A stretch of 64,000 nucleotides of DNA from an uncultured Prevotella sp. (GCA_900550365.1 URRR01000002.1:62001-126000); one strand, 5' to 3'; positions 18,424-26,652 are shown, counted from the stretch's first letter. Numbers and translations are program-made. Notes: generated by a model from the letters alone, not told the origin.

Positions 18424-18440
18424 TTTCATTTTTAAATTCA

Positions 18441-18600
18441 TGCGCAGAATGACAAGAATATGGATGTGAGCAATGAAACAGACAATATGGCCATTATTTT
18501 ATTTTTTTTGAAAAACATCTCTCATCTGTCACTTTCCTTTATAACGTATTTATTTTCAAACGGTTACGTAGTGACAGATATTTCCCGATCTGTCACCGAC
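18441..18600. repeat. Dispersed GTGACAGAT element (copy 1, partial)
   Basis: About 155 bases that align with 43668-43830 over their whole length. Shared parts are the lead-in (GACA, GGATGTGAGCAATGAAACAG versus GGATGTAAACAATAGAAACAG), ATCTCTCATCTGTCACTTT, TTATTTTCAAACGGTTACG and GTGACAGATATTT. The hairpin GTGACAGAT (18571-18579) / ATCTGTCAC (18588-18596) is conserved. The right-hand terminal inverted repeat present in the other copy is missing here. No open frame. Confidence 0.7.
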
Positions 18601-18629
18601 CGTTCACAAGAATTTGCAAATACGCAGAA

Positions 18630-18780
18630 ATTTACGTTCACACGGATTTGCAATCCGTGTGGAATTAGTATAAGAATTTGTAATCCGTAGACTCATTTCC
18701 AATATAACTTTTGACAGGATTACAAATCCTTTTACTCATAATCTGCGGATTACAAATCCGCAGAAACGTGAAACGTAAAT
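18630..18780. repeat. REP-like palindrome cluster bounded by inverted ends
   Basis: Three near-identical palindromes: ACACGGATT-TGC-AATCCGTGT (18640-18660), AGGATT-ACA-AATCCT (18716-18730) and CTGCGGATT-ACA-AATCCGCAG (18743-18763), plus a decayed fourth near 18674-18688. The outer borders are inverted copies: ATTTACGTTCAC (18630-18641) and GTGAAACGTAAAT (18768-18780). GGATTnnnAATCC palindromes of this type resemble the REP sequences mobilised by IS200-like REP-associated transposases; no transposase is in the window. Confidence 0.7.
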
Positions 18781-18836
18781 ACAAGCTGAAAAAAGCAAGA
18801 ACGCAAGCTGTAACCCGGCAAGATTTAGATGAAAAT

Positions 18837-18920
18837 GTAAAAGGCCGTCAATCGCGTTGCAACAGGTCATCTTTTGCAATGCGTTTGACGGTCTTTCGGG
18901 CGATTAAAGACGGTCTTTTG
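18837..18920. repeat. GGCCGTCTTT-type repeat block (copy B)
   Basis: Units GTAAAAGGCCGTCAATCG, CATCTTTTGCAATGCG, TTTGACGGTCTTTCGGG and AAAGACGGTCTTTTG follow each other. The block lies immediately before the uvrB stop, on the convergent side. Confidence 0.7.
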
Positions 18921-18943
18921 TAAAGGCGGCAGAAACGGAGTGC

Positions 18944-20986
18944 TTATTGTTTCTTCGCCGCAAGCATTTCCTGCAACTTCAAAAGCTCGTCACGGAACTG
19001 CGCAGCCTGTATAAAATCAAGCTCTTTGGCGGCCTTCTTCATCATGCGCTGAGTGTTGGCAATGCTCTTCTCAAGCTGTTCACGGCTCATCTGCAGCACT
19101 ATCGGGTCTGCCGCAAAGGCCACATGTTCCTCCTCAATGTAAGGCTTATACGTCGTCGGAGCGGCCTTAGTCTCAGCCTCTTCAGGCTTAATGTTAAGAG
19201 CATTCCGGCTGATAGCCTTGGTTATCTGCTTAGGCGTTATGTGATGTTGCTCGTTGTAACGAAGCTGTTTCTCGCGGCGGCGCAAGGTCTCGTCAATGGT
19301 CATCTGCATGCTGGCTGTTATGTGGTCGGCGTACATTATTACCTTACCGTTGACGTTACGGGCCGCACGTCCGGCCGTCTGCGTAAGCGAACGGTGTGAA
19401 CGAAGGAAGCCTTCCTTGTCGGCATCGAGTATTGCGACAAGCGAGACCTCAGGCAAGTCAAGCCCTTCACGCAACAGGTTGACACCTACGAGTACGTCAA
19501 ATACGCCTTCACGTAAGTCGTTCATTATCTTCACACGGTCAAGCGTGGCCACGTCGCTGTGAATATAGTTGGCCTTTACGCCGTGATTAAGCAGATATTC
19601 GGTCAGTTCCTCAGCCATGCGCTTGGTCAGTGTGGTGACAAGCGTACGCTCACCACGCTCATTACGCTTAAGAATTTCCTCCATAAGGTCGTCAATCTGG
19701 TTCTCACTCGGGCGCACTTCTATTTCCGGGTCAAGCAGTCCGGTGGGGCGTATCACCTGCTCAACCACTACTCCACCGGCCTCCTCAAGCTCATAATCAG
19801 CAGGCGTTGCCGAGACATATATCACCTGATTAATCATTGAATGAAACTCATCAAACGTTAAGGGACGGTTGTCAAAAGCTGCCGGCAGACGGAAACCATA
19901 CTCTACAAGATTAGTCTTGCGTGCCCTGTCGCCTCCGTACATGGCACTGATTTGGGGCACACTGACATGGCTCTCGTCAATAACCATAAGGTAATCTTTC
20001 GGGAAAAAGTCAAGAAGGCAATAAGGCTTCTGCCCAGGCTCGCGCCCGTCAAAGTAGCGCGAATAGTTCTCTATGCCTGAGCAATGGCCCAGTTCCTTAA
20101 TCATTTCCATGTCATATTCAACACGTTCCTTGATGCGCTGGGCCTTTATCGTGTCGCCGAGCTCGTTGAAGAACTCAATGCGCTTGACCAAATCGTCCTG
20201 AATCTGGCGTATGGCTGCCTCCGTCTGCTCCTTGGACGTTACGAAAAGGTTGGCCGGATAAATGCTGTACTCACCGAACGAAGTGAGGCGATGGAAGTTG
20301 ACAGAATCTATTTCTTCAATAGAGTCAATCTCATCATCCCAGAAAGATACACGCAGGATATTATCACTGTAAGCCATGAACACATCGACCGTATCACCAC
20401 GCACACGGAAATTGCCACGCTTGAAGTCAATATCGTTCCTTACGTAAAGAGCATTTACCAGGCTGCGCAGAAAGACGTTGCGGTCAAGTTTCTGTCCGCG
20501 CTTTATTGTTATTACGCTCTTAGCCATCTCCACAGGGCCGCCCATACCGTAAATACATGAAACCGACGATACTACGACAACATCCTTACGCCCGGAAAGA
20601 AGCGACGACACAGCCGACAGACGCAGACGGTCAATCTCCTCGTTTATCGCCAGGTCTTTCTCAATGTACGTGTCAGTCTGCGGAAGATAAGCTTCGGGCT
20701 GGTAATAATCATAATAAGAAACATAATACTCAACGGCATTATCAGGAAAGAATGATTTCATTTCACTGTAAAGCTGGGCCGCAAGCGTCTTGTTATGGCT
20801 GAGAATCAGCGTAGGCTTATTAACGTTAGCTATCACGTTTGCAACGGTAAACGTCTTGCCGGAGCCTGTTACTCCCAAAAGCACCTGAGCCTTCTCGCCG
20901 CTAAGCACACCGGCCGTAAGCTCCTTGATTGCCTCGGGCTGATCACCGGTAGGTTTATATCCTGATACAAGTTTAAAGTCACTCAT
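18944..20986 (-). CDS. uvrB: Excinuclease ABC subunit B
   Basis: 680 residues. DNA damage recognition helicase-like subunit of nucleotide excision repair. Walker A is GVTGSGKT near residue 38, the damage-wedging beta-hairpin is in VSYYDYYQPEAYLPQTDTYIEKD near 95, the DEAD-like box is IDESHVS, and helicase motifs V/VI are LVGVNLLREGLDLPEV and QTAGRAARN. A C-terminal UVR motif (about 640-675) binds UvrC. The frame stays open to an ATG at 21151, but ATG 20986 (MSDFKLVSGYKPTGDQP) matches the family start, and the promoter box at 21013-21020 lies inside the longer version. Confidence 0.97.
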   Translation of the reverse strand: MSDFKLVSGYKPTGDQPEAIKELTAGVLSGEKAQVLLGVTGSGKTFTVANVIANVNKPTLILSHNKTLAAQLYSEMKSFFPDNAVEYYVSYYDYYQPEAYLPQTDTYIEKDLAINEEIDRLRLSAVSSLLSGRKDVVVVSSVSCIYGMGGPVEMAKSVITIKRGQKLDRNVFLRSLVNALYVRNDIDFKRGNFRVRGDTVDVFMAYSDNILRVSFWDDEIDSIEEIDSVNFHRLTSFGEYSIYPANLFVTSKEQTEAAIRQIQDDLVKRIEFFNELGDTIKAQRIKERVEYDMEMIKELGHCSGIENYSRYFDGREPGQKPYCLLDFFPKDYLMVIDESHVSVPQISAMYGGDRARKTNLVEYGFRLPAAFDNRPLTFDEFHSMINQVIYVSATPADYELEEAGGVVVEQVIRPTGLLDPEIEVRPSENQIDDLMEEILKRNERGERTLVTTLTKRMAEELTEYLLNHGVKANYIHSDVATLDRVKIMNDLREGVFDVLVGVNLLREGLDLPEVSLVAILDADKEGFLRSHRSLTQTAGRAARNVNGKVIMYADHITASMQMTIDETLRRREKQLRYNEQHHITPKQITKAISRNALNIKPEEAETKAAPTTYKPYIEEEHVAFAADPIVLQMSREQLEKSIANTQRMMKKAAKELDFIQAAQFRDELLKLQEMLAAKKQ

Positions 20987-21012
20987 CGCTGTAAATGAAG
21001 ATAATGAACGTG

Positions 21013-21020
21013 CAAAGTTA
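21013..21020 (-). promoter_or_regulatory. -7 box of uvrB
   Basis: TAACTTTG on the minus strand, 27 bases before the chosen uvrB ATG. It excludes the 55-codon longer frame as the real start. Confidence 0.55.
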
Positions 21021-21111
21021 ATCATTATTCGCCGTAACTTGCCAGATATGAGGGCATTAATAAACAAAGAAAGGCTACAAAAGCCAATTTTTATGAAAAA
21101 TGGAGGCAAAC

Positions 21112-21144
21112 TTTTGCGGTTTATAAGAATAATATGTAATTTTG
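21112..21144 (+). promoter_or_regulatory. Promoter of the bamD-rpoZ-DUF4293 operon
   Basis: TTTTG (21112-21116), 20 bases, TAATTTTG (21137-21144). Transcription is expected to start near 21151, so the ATG at 21152 would be leaderless and the ATG at 21164 is preferred. Confidence 0.7.
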
Positions 21145-21163
21145 CAACCAAATGCGGAATTTT

Positions 21164-21991
21164 ATGAAGAAGAACGTTCTTATCACTATATTTGCCGTCA
21201 TATTATTTTCCGGATGCGCACATGAATTCAATCAAGTCTATAAATCACAGGACTACGCTTATAAGTATGAATACGCAAAAGAGCGCTTCGCCAACGGCAA
21301 ATATGCCCAAGCCATAACACTGCTTCAGGAACTGGTGACCATACAGAAAGGTACCGACAACGCTGAGGAAAGTCTGTATATGCTTGCCATGGCGCAATAT
21401 TGTGACATGGATTATGAGGGTGCGGCCATGACATTCAAGAAATACCGCCAGTCATACCCCAAAGGAATATATGCAGAGATAGCCTCATTCTATATCGGTG
21501 AAAGCCTGTACATGAGTACTCCTGAACCACGACTGGACCAGACGCAGACGGTAAATGCCATAGCCGCGTTCCAGGAATACCTGGACATTTACCCGGAGGC
21601 GAAACTGAAAGACAAAGCACAGCAAAGACTGTTTGAACTTCAGGACAAGCTCGTGAAGAAAGAACTTTATTCGGCACAATTATATTATAACCTCGGCACA
21701 TACTTCGGAAACTGTACCAGCGGAGGCAGCAACTATGAGGCATGTATAATTACCGCCCAAAACGCGATAAACGATTATCCCTACAGCTCAATGCGTGAGG
21801 ACTTCGCGCTGCTGATAATGAAAAGCAAGTTTGAACTGGCAGAGCAGAGCGTGGAGGAAAAGAAACTTGACAGATACAGGGACGCCGAGGACGAGTGTTA
21901 TGGTTTCCTGAACGAATACCCTGAATCAAAGAACAAGGAACTTGCCGAAAAGTATATCAAATCGTGCAAGAAATATACCGGTGAAGAATAA
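21164..21991 (+). CDS. bamD: Outer membrane protein assembly factor BamD (lipoprotein)
   Basis: 275 residues. Lipoprotein signal with lipobox FSGC (Cys near residue 17). It is followed by TPR-like helical repeats (YAYKYEYAKERFANGKYAQAITLLQEL and RQSYPKGIYAEIASFYIGESLY), the known BamD architecture. It is the second essential subunit of the BAM beta-barrel insertion machine, anchored to the periplasmic face of the outer membrane. I chose the ATG at 21164 (MKKNVLITI) over 21152 because of the promoter position. It is followed by rpoZ after 28 bases, a gene order common in Bacteroidales. Confidence 0.9.
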   Translation: MKKNVLITIFAVILFSGCAHEFNQVYKSQDYAYKYEYAKERFANGKYAQAITLLQELVTIQKGTDNAEESLYMLAMAQYCDMDYEGAAMTFKKYRQSYPKGIYAEIASFYIGESLYMSTPEPRLDQTQTVNAIAAFQEYLDIYPEAKLKDKAQQRLFELQDKLVKKELYSAQLYYNLGTYFGNCTSGGSNYEACIITAQNAINDYPYSSMREDFALLIMKSKFELAEQSVEEKKLDRYRDAEDECYGFLNEYPESKNKELAEKYIKSCKKYTGEE

Positions 21992-22019
21992 GAAAAACAA
22001 GTAATAGTAATAAGCAAAC

Positions 22020-22358
22020 ATGGATTATAAGAAGTCAAAAGCCCCTACAAACACAGTCACCCGTAACATCATGGACCTGTGTGAGGAAACTGGAAACATC
22101 TACGAGAGCGTTGCTATCATCGCCAAACGTGCCAACCAGATTTCTGTGGAAATCAAACAGGACCTGAGCAAGAAGCTGGCCGAGTTTGCGTCATACAACG
22201 ACAGTCTGGAAGAGGTATTTGAAAACCGCGAGCAGATTGAGATATCAAGATATTACGAGAAACTGCCCAAACCTACACTTCTGGCCACACAGGAATTCAT
22301 TGAAGGTAACGTCTATTGGCGCGACACGCAGAAGGACAACCAAAAAGATATGCAATGA
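22020..22358 (+). CDS. rpoZ: DNA-directed RNA polymerase omega subunit (RpoZ/Rpb6 family)
   Basis: 112 residues. The N-terminal half carries the Rpb6/omega helix pattern (NIYESVAIIAKRANQIS, then KLAEFASYNDSLEEVFENREQIEISRYYEKLPKP in two parts), as in the diverged Bacteroidetes omega, which binds the beta' C-terminus and aids core assembly. Its stop codon overlaps the start of the following gene by 4 bases (ATGA), so the two are translationally coupled. Confidence 0.85.
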   Translation: MDYKKSKAPTNTVTRNIMDLCEETGNIYESVAIIAKRANQISVEIKQDLSKKLAEFASYNDSLEEVFENREQIEISRYYEKLPKPTLLATQEFIEGNVYWRDTQKDNQKDMQ

Positions 22359-22816
22359 TACAGCGCAAACAGACATTGTTTCTACTTGCCGCGGTAATCC
22401 TGACCATTGTCTGCCTGTGCCTGCCGCTGGGCAGCTTTACGTTCAGCAACGGTATCTCTACAGAGAGTTCTGCGATGTATAATTTATGGATAAGCGGTGC
22501 TGACGGCAGTCACGACTTTACAGTATGGCCGCTGTTTGCCATATTGCTCATCACATGTACCATTGCGATAACGGCCATTTTCTCATTCCGCAACAGAATA
22601 ACGCAGAGCCGTTTCTGCATGTTCAACGTTTTGCTGCTGTTAGGCTGGTACGTGGTTTTCGCCGTATTCGCGTTCAACAGCAATAGTGACGCAGGCAAAT
22701 TCAGCGCATCACTGACAGCTGTCATACCTGCAATATCCATTATCCTGCACTTCATTGCAAGAAGGGCAATCCTGGCGGATGAAGCGCTTGTGCGCTCTGC
22801 TGACAGGATAAGATAA
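22355..22816 (+). CDS. DUF4293-type four-helix membrane protein
   Basis: 153 residues with four membrane spans (about 8-26, 52-72, 80-100 and 112-130). The start MIQRKQTLFLLAAV overlaps the rpoZ stop. This protein regularly follows rpoZ in Bacteroidales; its function is unknown. The charged C-terminal tail (ADEALVRSADRIR) is cytoplasmic. It is the last gene before two back-to-back terminators. Confidence 0.8.
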   Translation: MIQRKQTLFLLAAVILTIVCLCLPLGSFTFSNGISTESSAMYNLWISGADGSHDFTVWPLFAILLITCTIAITAIFSFRNRITQSRFCMFNVLLLLGWYVVFAVFAFNSNSDAGKFSASLTAVIPAISIILHFIARRAILADEALVRSADRIR

Positions 22817-22843
22817 CAGCACAGAACTGACAATAACAGATAT

Positions 22844-22891
22844 AAAAGCGCCCGGCTACGCAAATATTACATTACGTAGCCGGGCGCTTTT
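22844..22891 (+). terminator. Strong bidirectional terminator after DUF4293
   Basis: A 17-base perfect stem (22844-22860 with 22875-22891), GC-rich core GCGCCCGGCTACG, A-run on one side and T5 on the other. It can work on both strands. Confidence 0.9.
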
Positions 22892-22913
22892 TAGTGAAAC
22901 AACGTATAAACGG

Positions 22914-22971
22914 ATAAAAACAACAGCCGCATCTCTTAATACATGGCAAGAGACGCGGCTGTTGTTTTTAT
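22914..22971 (-). terminator. Terminator after fabI
   Basis: Bases 22914-22937 pair with 22948-22971 (24 positions, one A-C mismatch). The stem is flanked by AAAAA/TTTTT so it can act in both directions. It lies 24 bases from the fabI stop and forms a tandem pair with 22844-22891. Confidence 0.88.
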
Positions 22972-22995
22972 GTTATTTATTTGAAATAACGGCAA

Positions 22996-23853
22996 TTATC
23001 CGTAGATAATCTTTCCGTTCTCGTCCTCATAAGGAGTAAGATCCTTCGCATACTGGTTCATGGCACGGAGACTCATACCCATTGATGAGAATCCTCCGTC
23101 GTGATAAAGTGTCTGCATCGTTACCTTACGTGTAAAGTCAGAGAACATCATCACGCAGTAATCAGCGCAGTCGTCAGCCGACGCATTGCCGAGCGGAGAC
23201 ATCTTGTTGGCAAAGTCCATGAGGTTATCCATGTCCTTGATGCCCTTACCTGCCGTGGTAGGTGTAGGCGACTGTGAGATAGTGTTGATACGTACATTCT
23301 TCTCACGGCCGTAAATATATCCGAAGCTGCGTGCTATGCTCTCAAGCATGCTCTTGGCGTCAGCCATATCATTGTAGCCGAAGAATGTGCGCTGTGAAGC
23401 TACATAGGTAAGCGCTACGACAGAACCGTACTCGGCGATAGCGTCCTGCTTCTTTGCAACCTGAAGCATCTTATGGAATGAGATAGCCGAGATGTCAAGC
23501 GTTTTCTGCAGATAGTTATAGTCGAGGTCATCATATGTACGGTGCTTACGGACGTTAGGACTCATGCCGATAGAGTGCAGCACGAAATCTATCTTGCCTC
23601 CAAGCAGGCGTACAGACTCTGAGAATACGTTTTCAAGGTCTTCTACACTTGTAGCGTCAGCAGCTATCACAGGAGCATTAAGCTGCTCGCTCAACTTATT
23701 GAGCGTGCCCATGCGCAAGGCCATAGCAGTATTGCTGAGCGTTATTGACGCGCCTTCTTCAACAGCCTTCACGGCTACTTTCCACGCGATAGAATCCTCA
23801 TTGAGCGCGCCGAAAATGATGCCGCGCTTACCTTTCAATAAATTGTGAGTCAT
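22996..23853 (-). CDS. fabI: Enoyl-[acyl-carrier-protein] reductase (NADH)
   Basis: 285 residues, SDR fold. N-terminal nucleotide-binding motif GKRGIIFGALNEDSIAWKVA (GxxxxxSxxW type). The catalytic Tyr and Lys are in GYNDMADAKSMLESIA, the FabI-specific Y-x6-K spacing. It carries out the last reduction step of fatty acid elongation. ATG 23853 (MTHNLLKG) is chosen: the frame opens 12 codons earlier, but those codons overlap the -7 box at 23887-23894. The protein is longer than E. coli FabI, with an insertion in the middle (residues ~85-115), as in other Bacteroidetes. Confidence 0.94.
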   Translation of the reverse strand: MTHNLLKGKRGIIFGALNEDSIAWKVAVKAVEEGASITLSNTAMALRMGTLNKLSEQLNAPVIAADATSVEDLENVFSESVRLLGGKIDFVLHSIGMSPNVRKHRTYDDLDYNYLQKTLDISAISFHKMLQVAKKQDAIAEYGSVVALTYVASQRTFFGYNDMADAKSMLESIARSFGYIYGREKNVRINTISQSPTPTTAGKGIKDMDNLMDFANKMSPLGNASADDCADYCVMMFSDFTRKVTMQTLYHDGGFSSMGMSLRAMNQYAKDLTPYEDENGKIIYG

Positions 23854-23886
23854 TTTTATTTGTCTTTGATTTGTAATATCTGCATG

Positions 23887-23918
23887 CAAAATTATAACTT
23901 TTAATCAAGACTGACAAA
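23887..23918 (-). promoter_or_regulatory. Promoter of fabI
   Basis: TTTG (23915-23918), 20 bases, TAATTTTG (23887-23894) on the minus strand. Expected transcript start about 27 bases before the chosen ATG. Confidence 0.72.
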
Positions 23919-24058
23919 TCTTTCTGTAAAAAAGGCATAATACGTCATAATAATACACGGCACGGGAACATGCAGAAAGCTCCTATACCCTGCGTTCTGC
24001 CGCAAAACATCTCTATACCATGTCTGCACTTAAACATGCTTCCAGACATTACCGTAAT

Positions 24059-25051
24059 TTACAGTTTGACCGCAGAAATGTCAACCAAATTGTTAACGAT
24101 AGCGTAAATCGTCAAACCGGCCGGGCTGTGTATCTGCAGCTTACGGGCAATATTGCGTCGGTGGGTTATCACCGTGTTTATCGATATACACAAGTGGTCG
24201 GCAATCTCCTTATTTGTCATGCCCTGCACAAGACTTACTATCACCTCTTTCTCGCGGTCGCTCAAAGCCTCGCTGCTGTCGTGATTGCGGCTGATCATCT
24301 TAGATATCTTAGCGCTCACGTCATTCTGCTTATACTTATATTCGAGTTTCCTGATAGCTGGGATGAATATGCTCTCCTCCACCTGCGAATGGTTCTCAAG
24401 CCATTCTTCATTATTATAAAGGTCATAGAGAGTAGCCGTAAGCTGATTATTATGCCTGATGTCACTCGGCAGATATTTAACGATAATGTTCTTAAGCTCT
24501 TTCAGCTTGAGGTCTATCTGCCCGTGATGTTTTGAGAATGTCTCTATATCGTAACTGTCGTCAACCTTGCCTTCAAGCAGTCCGTCAACGTAGGGGAACA
24601 CTGTTTTCTCCTCATACTGCATATGCTTTCTTACCTCATGAGCGTACTCATCATACAGCTTCATAATAAGCCGGGCAAGATTGTCGTTCTCGTCAAGGGC
24701 ATCCTCAAGCTCCTTGCGTATTGAAGGCAACTGGAAGTTGAGGTAATACTCGTGAGATGCCTTAAGGTAATGCAGCAGCGTCGGTATGGAGAAGCGCCCG
24801 CCGTCATCAAAATCACGGTAACCGTTGATAGAGAAATTAACCACTGCGAGGAACGTATATGTGTCAACGCCCTGGTCTTCACACACTTCGCGTACAGTCT
24901 TGTCACCGAAACCAAGGTTGATGCCGAACCTGCCAAGGCTCTGCAATATGTTATAATTGTCGGCGATAAGTGAAATCATCTTGTCGTCGGCCTCGTACAT
25001 CTTGTTGTTCTTCATCTTCATCATCGCCGGTCGCGAGCCGGCCCTCCTCAT
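24059..25051 (-). CDS. Hemerythrin/RIC-like di-iron domain fused to LuxR-type HTH regulator
   Basis: 330 residues as annotated. Residues ~20-75 resemble the ScdA/YtfE N-terminal domain (DNYNILQSLGRFGINLGFGD, then VDTYTFLAVVNFS). About 85-235 is a hemerythrin-like four-helix bundle with ligand-type residues in SHEYYL, KHMQYEE, KHHGQID and NHSQVEE (H...HxxxE...H...HxxxE, the RIC pattern). About 260-325 is a LuxR/GerE HTH (SDREKEVIVSLVQGMTNKEIA, then SINTVITHRRNIARKL). By family it could sense nitric oxide, oxygen or iron-cluster damage through a di-iron centre and switch transcription. Start uncertain: ATGs at 25021 and 25000 are alternatives, and the first ten residues look non-native. Confidence 0.82.
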   Translation of the reverse strand: MRRAGSRPAMMKMKNNKMYEADDKMISLIADNYNILQSLGRFGINLGFGDKTVREVCEDQGVDTYTFLAVVNFSINGYRDFDDGGRFSIPTLLHYLKASHEYYLNFQLPSIRKELEDALDENDNLARLIMKLYDEYAHEVRKHMQYEEKTVFPYVDGLLEGKVDDSYDIETFSKHHGQIDLKLKELKNIIVKYLPSDIRHNNQLTATLYDLYNNEEWLENHSQVEESIFIPAIRKLEYKYKQNDVSAKISKMISRNHDSSEALSDREKEVIVSLVQGMTNKEIADHLCISINTVITHRRNIARKLQIHSPAGLTIYAIVNNLVDISAVKL

Positions 25052-25753
25052 AGTTCTTGTTCGTTAATTTAACGCTGCAAATTAACAAAAAAATCTACAA
25101 TTATGCAATCACAATAGTTAGGTATTTTTTGCTCCTGCATCTACTGCAAGAATACCTAAAACGTATTAGCAGCTTTAACGGCCATGTCAAGTAAGGCGAG
25201 CCTGATATCGTATTAACAATATTTAGCACGTCTGTATTTCTGAATTCTTTACAATTAAAAACGCTGAAACAGCTGACGACTGAAGCATAATTTTCTGTTC
25301 GAGAAACATGAAATGACCATATTAAACCGACAATGTAAACTTTCAGTGTACAAATAACGGCTGTCAACCAATGTGAAAGCCGTTGACGTCAACCTTATCA
25401 ATGGTCTTTTAACGTCTAAAAGGCCGTCTTTGGCAAGGCAAAAGGCCACCTTTCAGACTGGCATATATGCCCTCAGAAGCATAAAATAATGCTAAATCAC
25501 TGACTATCAAGCAAATACAGAAAGCGCTGATTTTTCACGTATTTCGGGCCAGACACAGTTTTTTCCACGGCAAGGCGCTTCCTGAAGCGTTAACGGCAAA
25601 AACAAGGCTGTCCGGCATTAATGTTATTTAACCCGGAAGACGGTTACAATACCACCGAAATAACACTCAAAAATGAAAAGCAATAAAATTCACCGTCGCC
25701 ATGTAATAAAAATACATCAGTAGCGTTACAATAATAAGAAACTTTAAAATCAC
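25052..25753. other. Long gene-free stretch between divergent units
   Basis: 702 bases. Near the LuxR gene lies a weak promoter (ATTG at 25106-25109, 20 bases, TTAATTTG at 25078-25085, minus strand). A GGCCGTCTTT repeat block is at 25403-25456. The rest is AT-rich with no RNA fold or open frame I can support. A 16-codon ATG frame at 25673-25723 is noted but not called. Confidence 0.5.
25403..25456. repeat. GGCCGTCTTT-type repeat block (copy C, short)
   Basis: GGTCTTTTAACG, CTAAAAGGCCGTCTTTGGC and GCAAAAGGCCACCTTTCAG: the same units as in the 1.4 kb and 61.7 kb blocks, including the divergent 'GGCCACCTTTCAG' variant shared with copy A. Confidence 0.7.
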
Positions 25754-25885
25754 ATGCCTATGCGTTATTTTACACCAGATGAGAAGAAGCCTTCAAACAA
25801 GACATTGAATTTCATCAAGCAGATAGCTTACACATACAGAGTAATTAACTTTAACGGACAAAACGAGGTTTATTGCTTGAATTGA
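25754..25885 (+). CDS. 43-residue small conserved-looking protein
   Basis: ATG 25754 to TGA 25885, 43 codons (41 from the second ATG at 25760). It begins MPMRYFTPDEKKPS, continues TLNFIKQIAYTYRV and ends NEVYCLN. Composition is balanced, amphipathic and not repeat-derived, with coding-like codon use. I believe similar ~40-residue proteins (xRYFTPDE...IAYTYRV...CLN) exist in other Bacteroidales, from memory and not checked. It sits 18 bases upstream of rpe and may be co-transcribed. The conserved penultimate Cys could be a metal or redox site. Function unknown. Confidence 0.6.
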   Translation: MPMRYFTPDEKKPSNKTLNFIKQIAYTYRVINFNGQNEVYCLN

Positions 25886-25903
25886 GCAATAGTCAAACTG
25901 ATT

Positions 25904-26554
25904 ATGGCAACATTGGTTTCTCCATCATTACTTGCAGCAGACTTCCTTAATCTGCAGAGAGATGTCGACATGATTAACCGCAGCGATGCTGACTGGCTGC
26001 ATCTTGACATTATGGACGGGTCGTTCGTGCCCAACATATCGTTCGGCTTTCCTGTTATCGAGGCCGTAGCCAAGGTATGCAAAAAACCGCTTGACGTGCA
26101 TTTCATGATTAACAAGCCTGAGCGTTATATCACGCAGACAGCCAAAACGGGCGCTATGATGATGAACGTACACTACGAAGCCTGCACCCACCTTAACCGC
26201 ACCGTGCACGAAATACATGAGACAGGAATGAAAGCCGGCATAACACTGAATCCGTCTACACCGGTATGCATGCTTGAGGACATAATAGAAGACATCGACA
26301 TGGTGCTGCTCATGAGCGTTAACCCCGGCTTTGGCGGCCAGGCCTTTATTGAAAACACTATCAACAAAGTAAAACGCCTGCGCAGAATGATTTCAGACAG
26401 CGGTTCGAAAGCCCTGATAGAGGTGGACGGAGGTGTACAGAGCGAAACGGCTCCGAGACTTGTCGCAGCCGGAGTAGACGTACTCGTCAGCGGCAGCTAC
26501 ATCTTCAAGTCTGACACTCCTGAAGAAGTGATAAAGTCGCTGAAGAGGCTCTAA
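25904..26554 (+). CDS. rpe: Ribulose-phosphate 3-epimerase
   Basis: 216 residues, TIM barrel, pentose phosphate pathway. Active-site segments: PSLLAADFLNLQRDV at the N-terminus, HLDIMDGSFVPNISFG (metal His and catalytic Asp), DVHFMI, MSVNPGFGGQAFI and IEVDGGVQSETA (second catalytic Asp), with the C-terminal phosphate site ALVSGSYIFK-like VLVSGSYIFKS. Length and start agree with the family. Confidence 0.96.
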   Translation: MATLVSPSLLAADFLNLQRDVDMINRSDADWLHLDIMDGSFVPNISFGFPVIEAVAKVCKKPLDVHFMINKPERYITQTAKTGAMMMNVHYEACTHLNRTVHEIHETGMKAGITLNPSTPVCMLEDIIEDIDMVLLMSVNPGFGGQAFIENTINKVKRLRRMISDSGSKALIEVDGGVQSETAPRLVAAGVDVLVSGSYIFKSDTPEEVIKSLKRL

Positions 26555-26556
26555 TA

Positions 26557-26643
26557 AATTAAGAGTTAAGAATTAAGAAAACATACAGCGTTGTAACCTT
26601 ACCAAGCGGCAAAGCTATTTTTCTTAATTCTTAACTCTTAATT
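26557..26643. repeat. Large inverted repeat of the TTCTTAATTCTTAACTCTT family (copy 1)
   Basis: Bases 26557-26581 pair with 26619-26643 (a 25-base stem that is A/T-rich and built of TTAATTC/TTAACTC units), with a 37-base loop. It separates the convergent rpe and ECF sigma genes and could terminate both. A second, nearly identical copy is at 53498-53578, and decayed single arms lie at 61885-62046. Confidence 0.75.
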
Positions 26644-26652
26644 CTTAATTTC

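Noticed and set aside
20987..21151. N-terminal extension of uvrB by 55 codons
   Set aside because: The uvrB promoter box (21013-21020) and the bamD promoter lie inside it, and the family start is MSDFKLVSGYKP at 20986.
25673..25723. 16-codon basic peptide (three His, two adjacent Arg) upstream of the small protein
   Set aside because: Too short to judge, no flanking attenuator stems, and the neighbouring genes are not histidine genes; likely chance.
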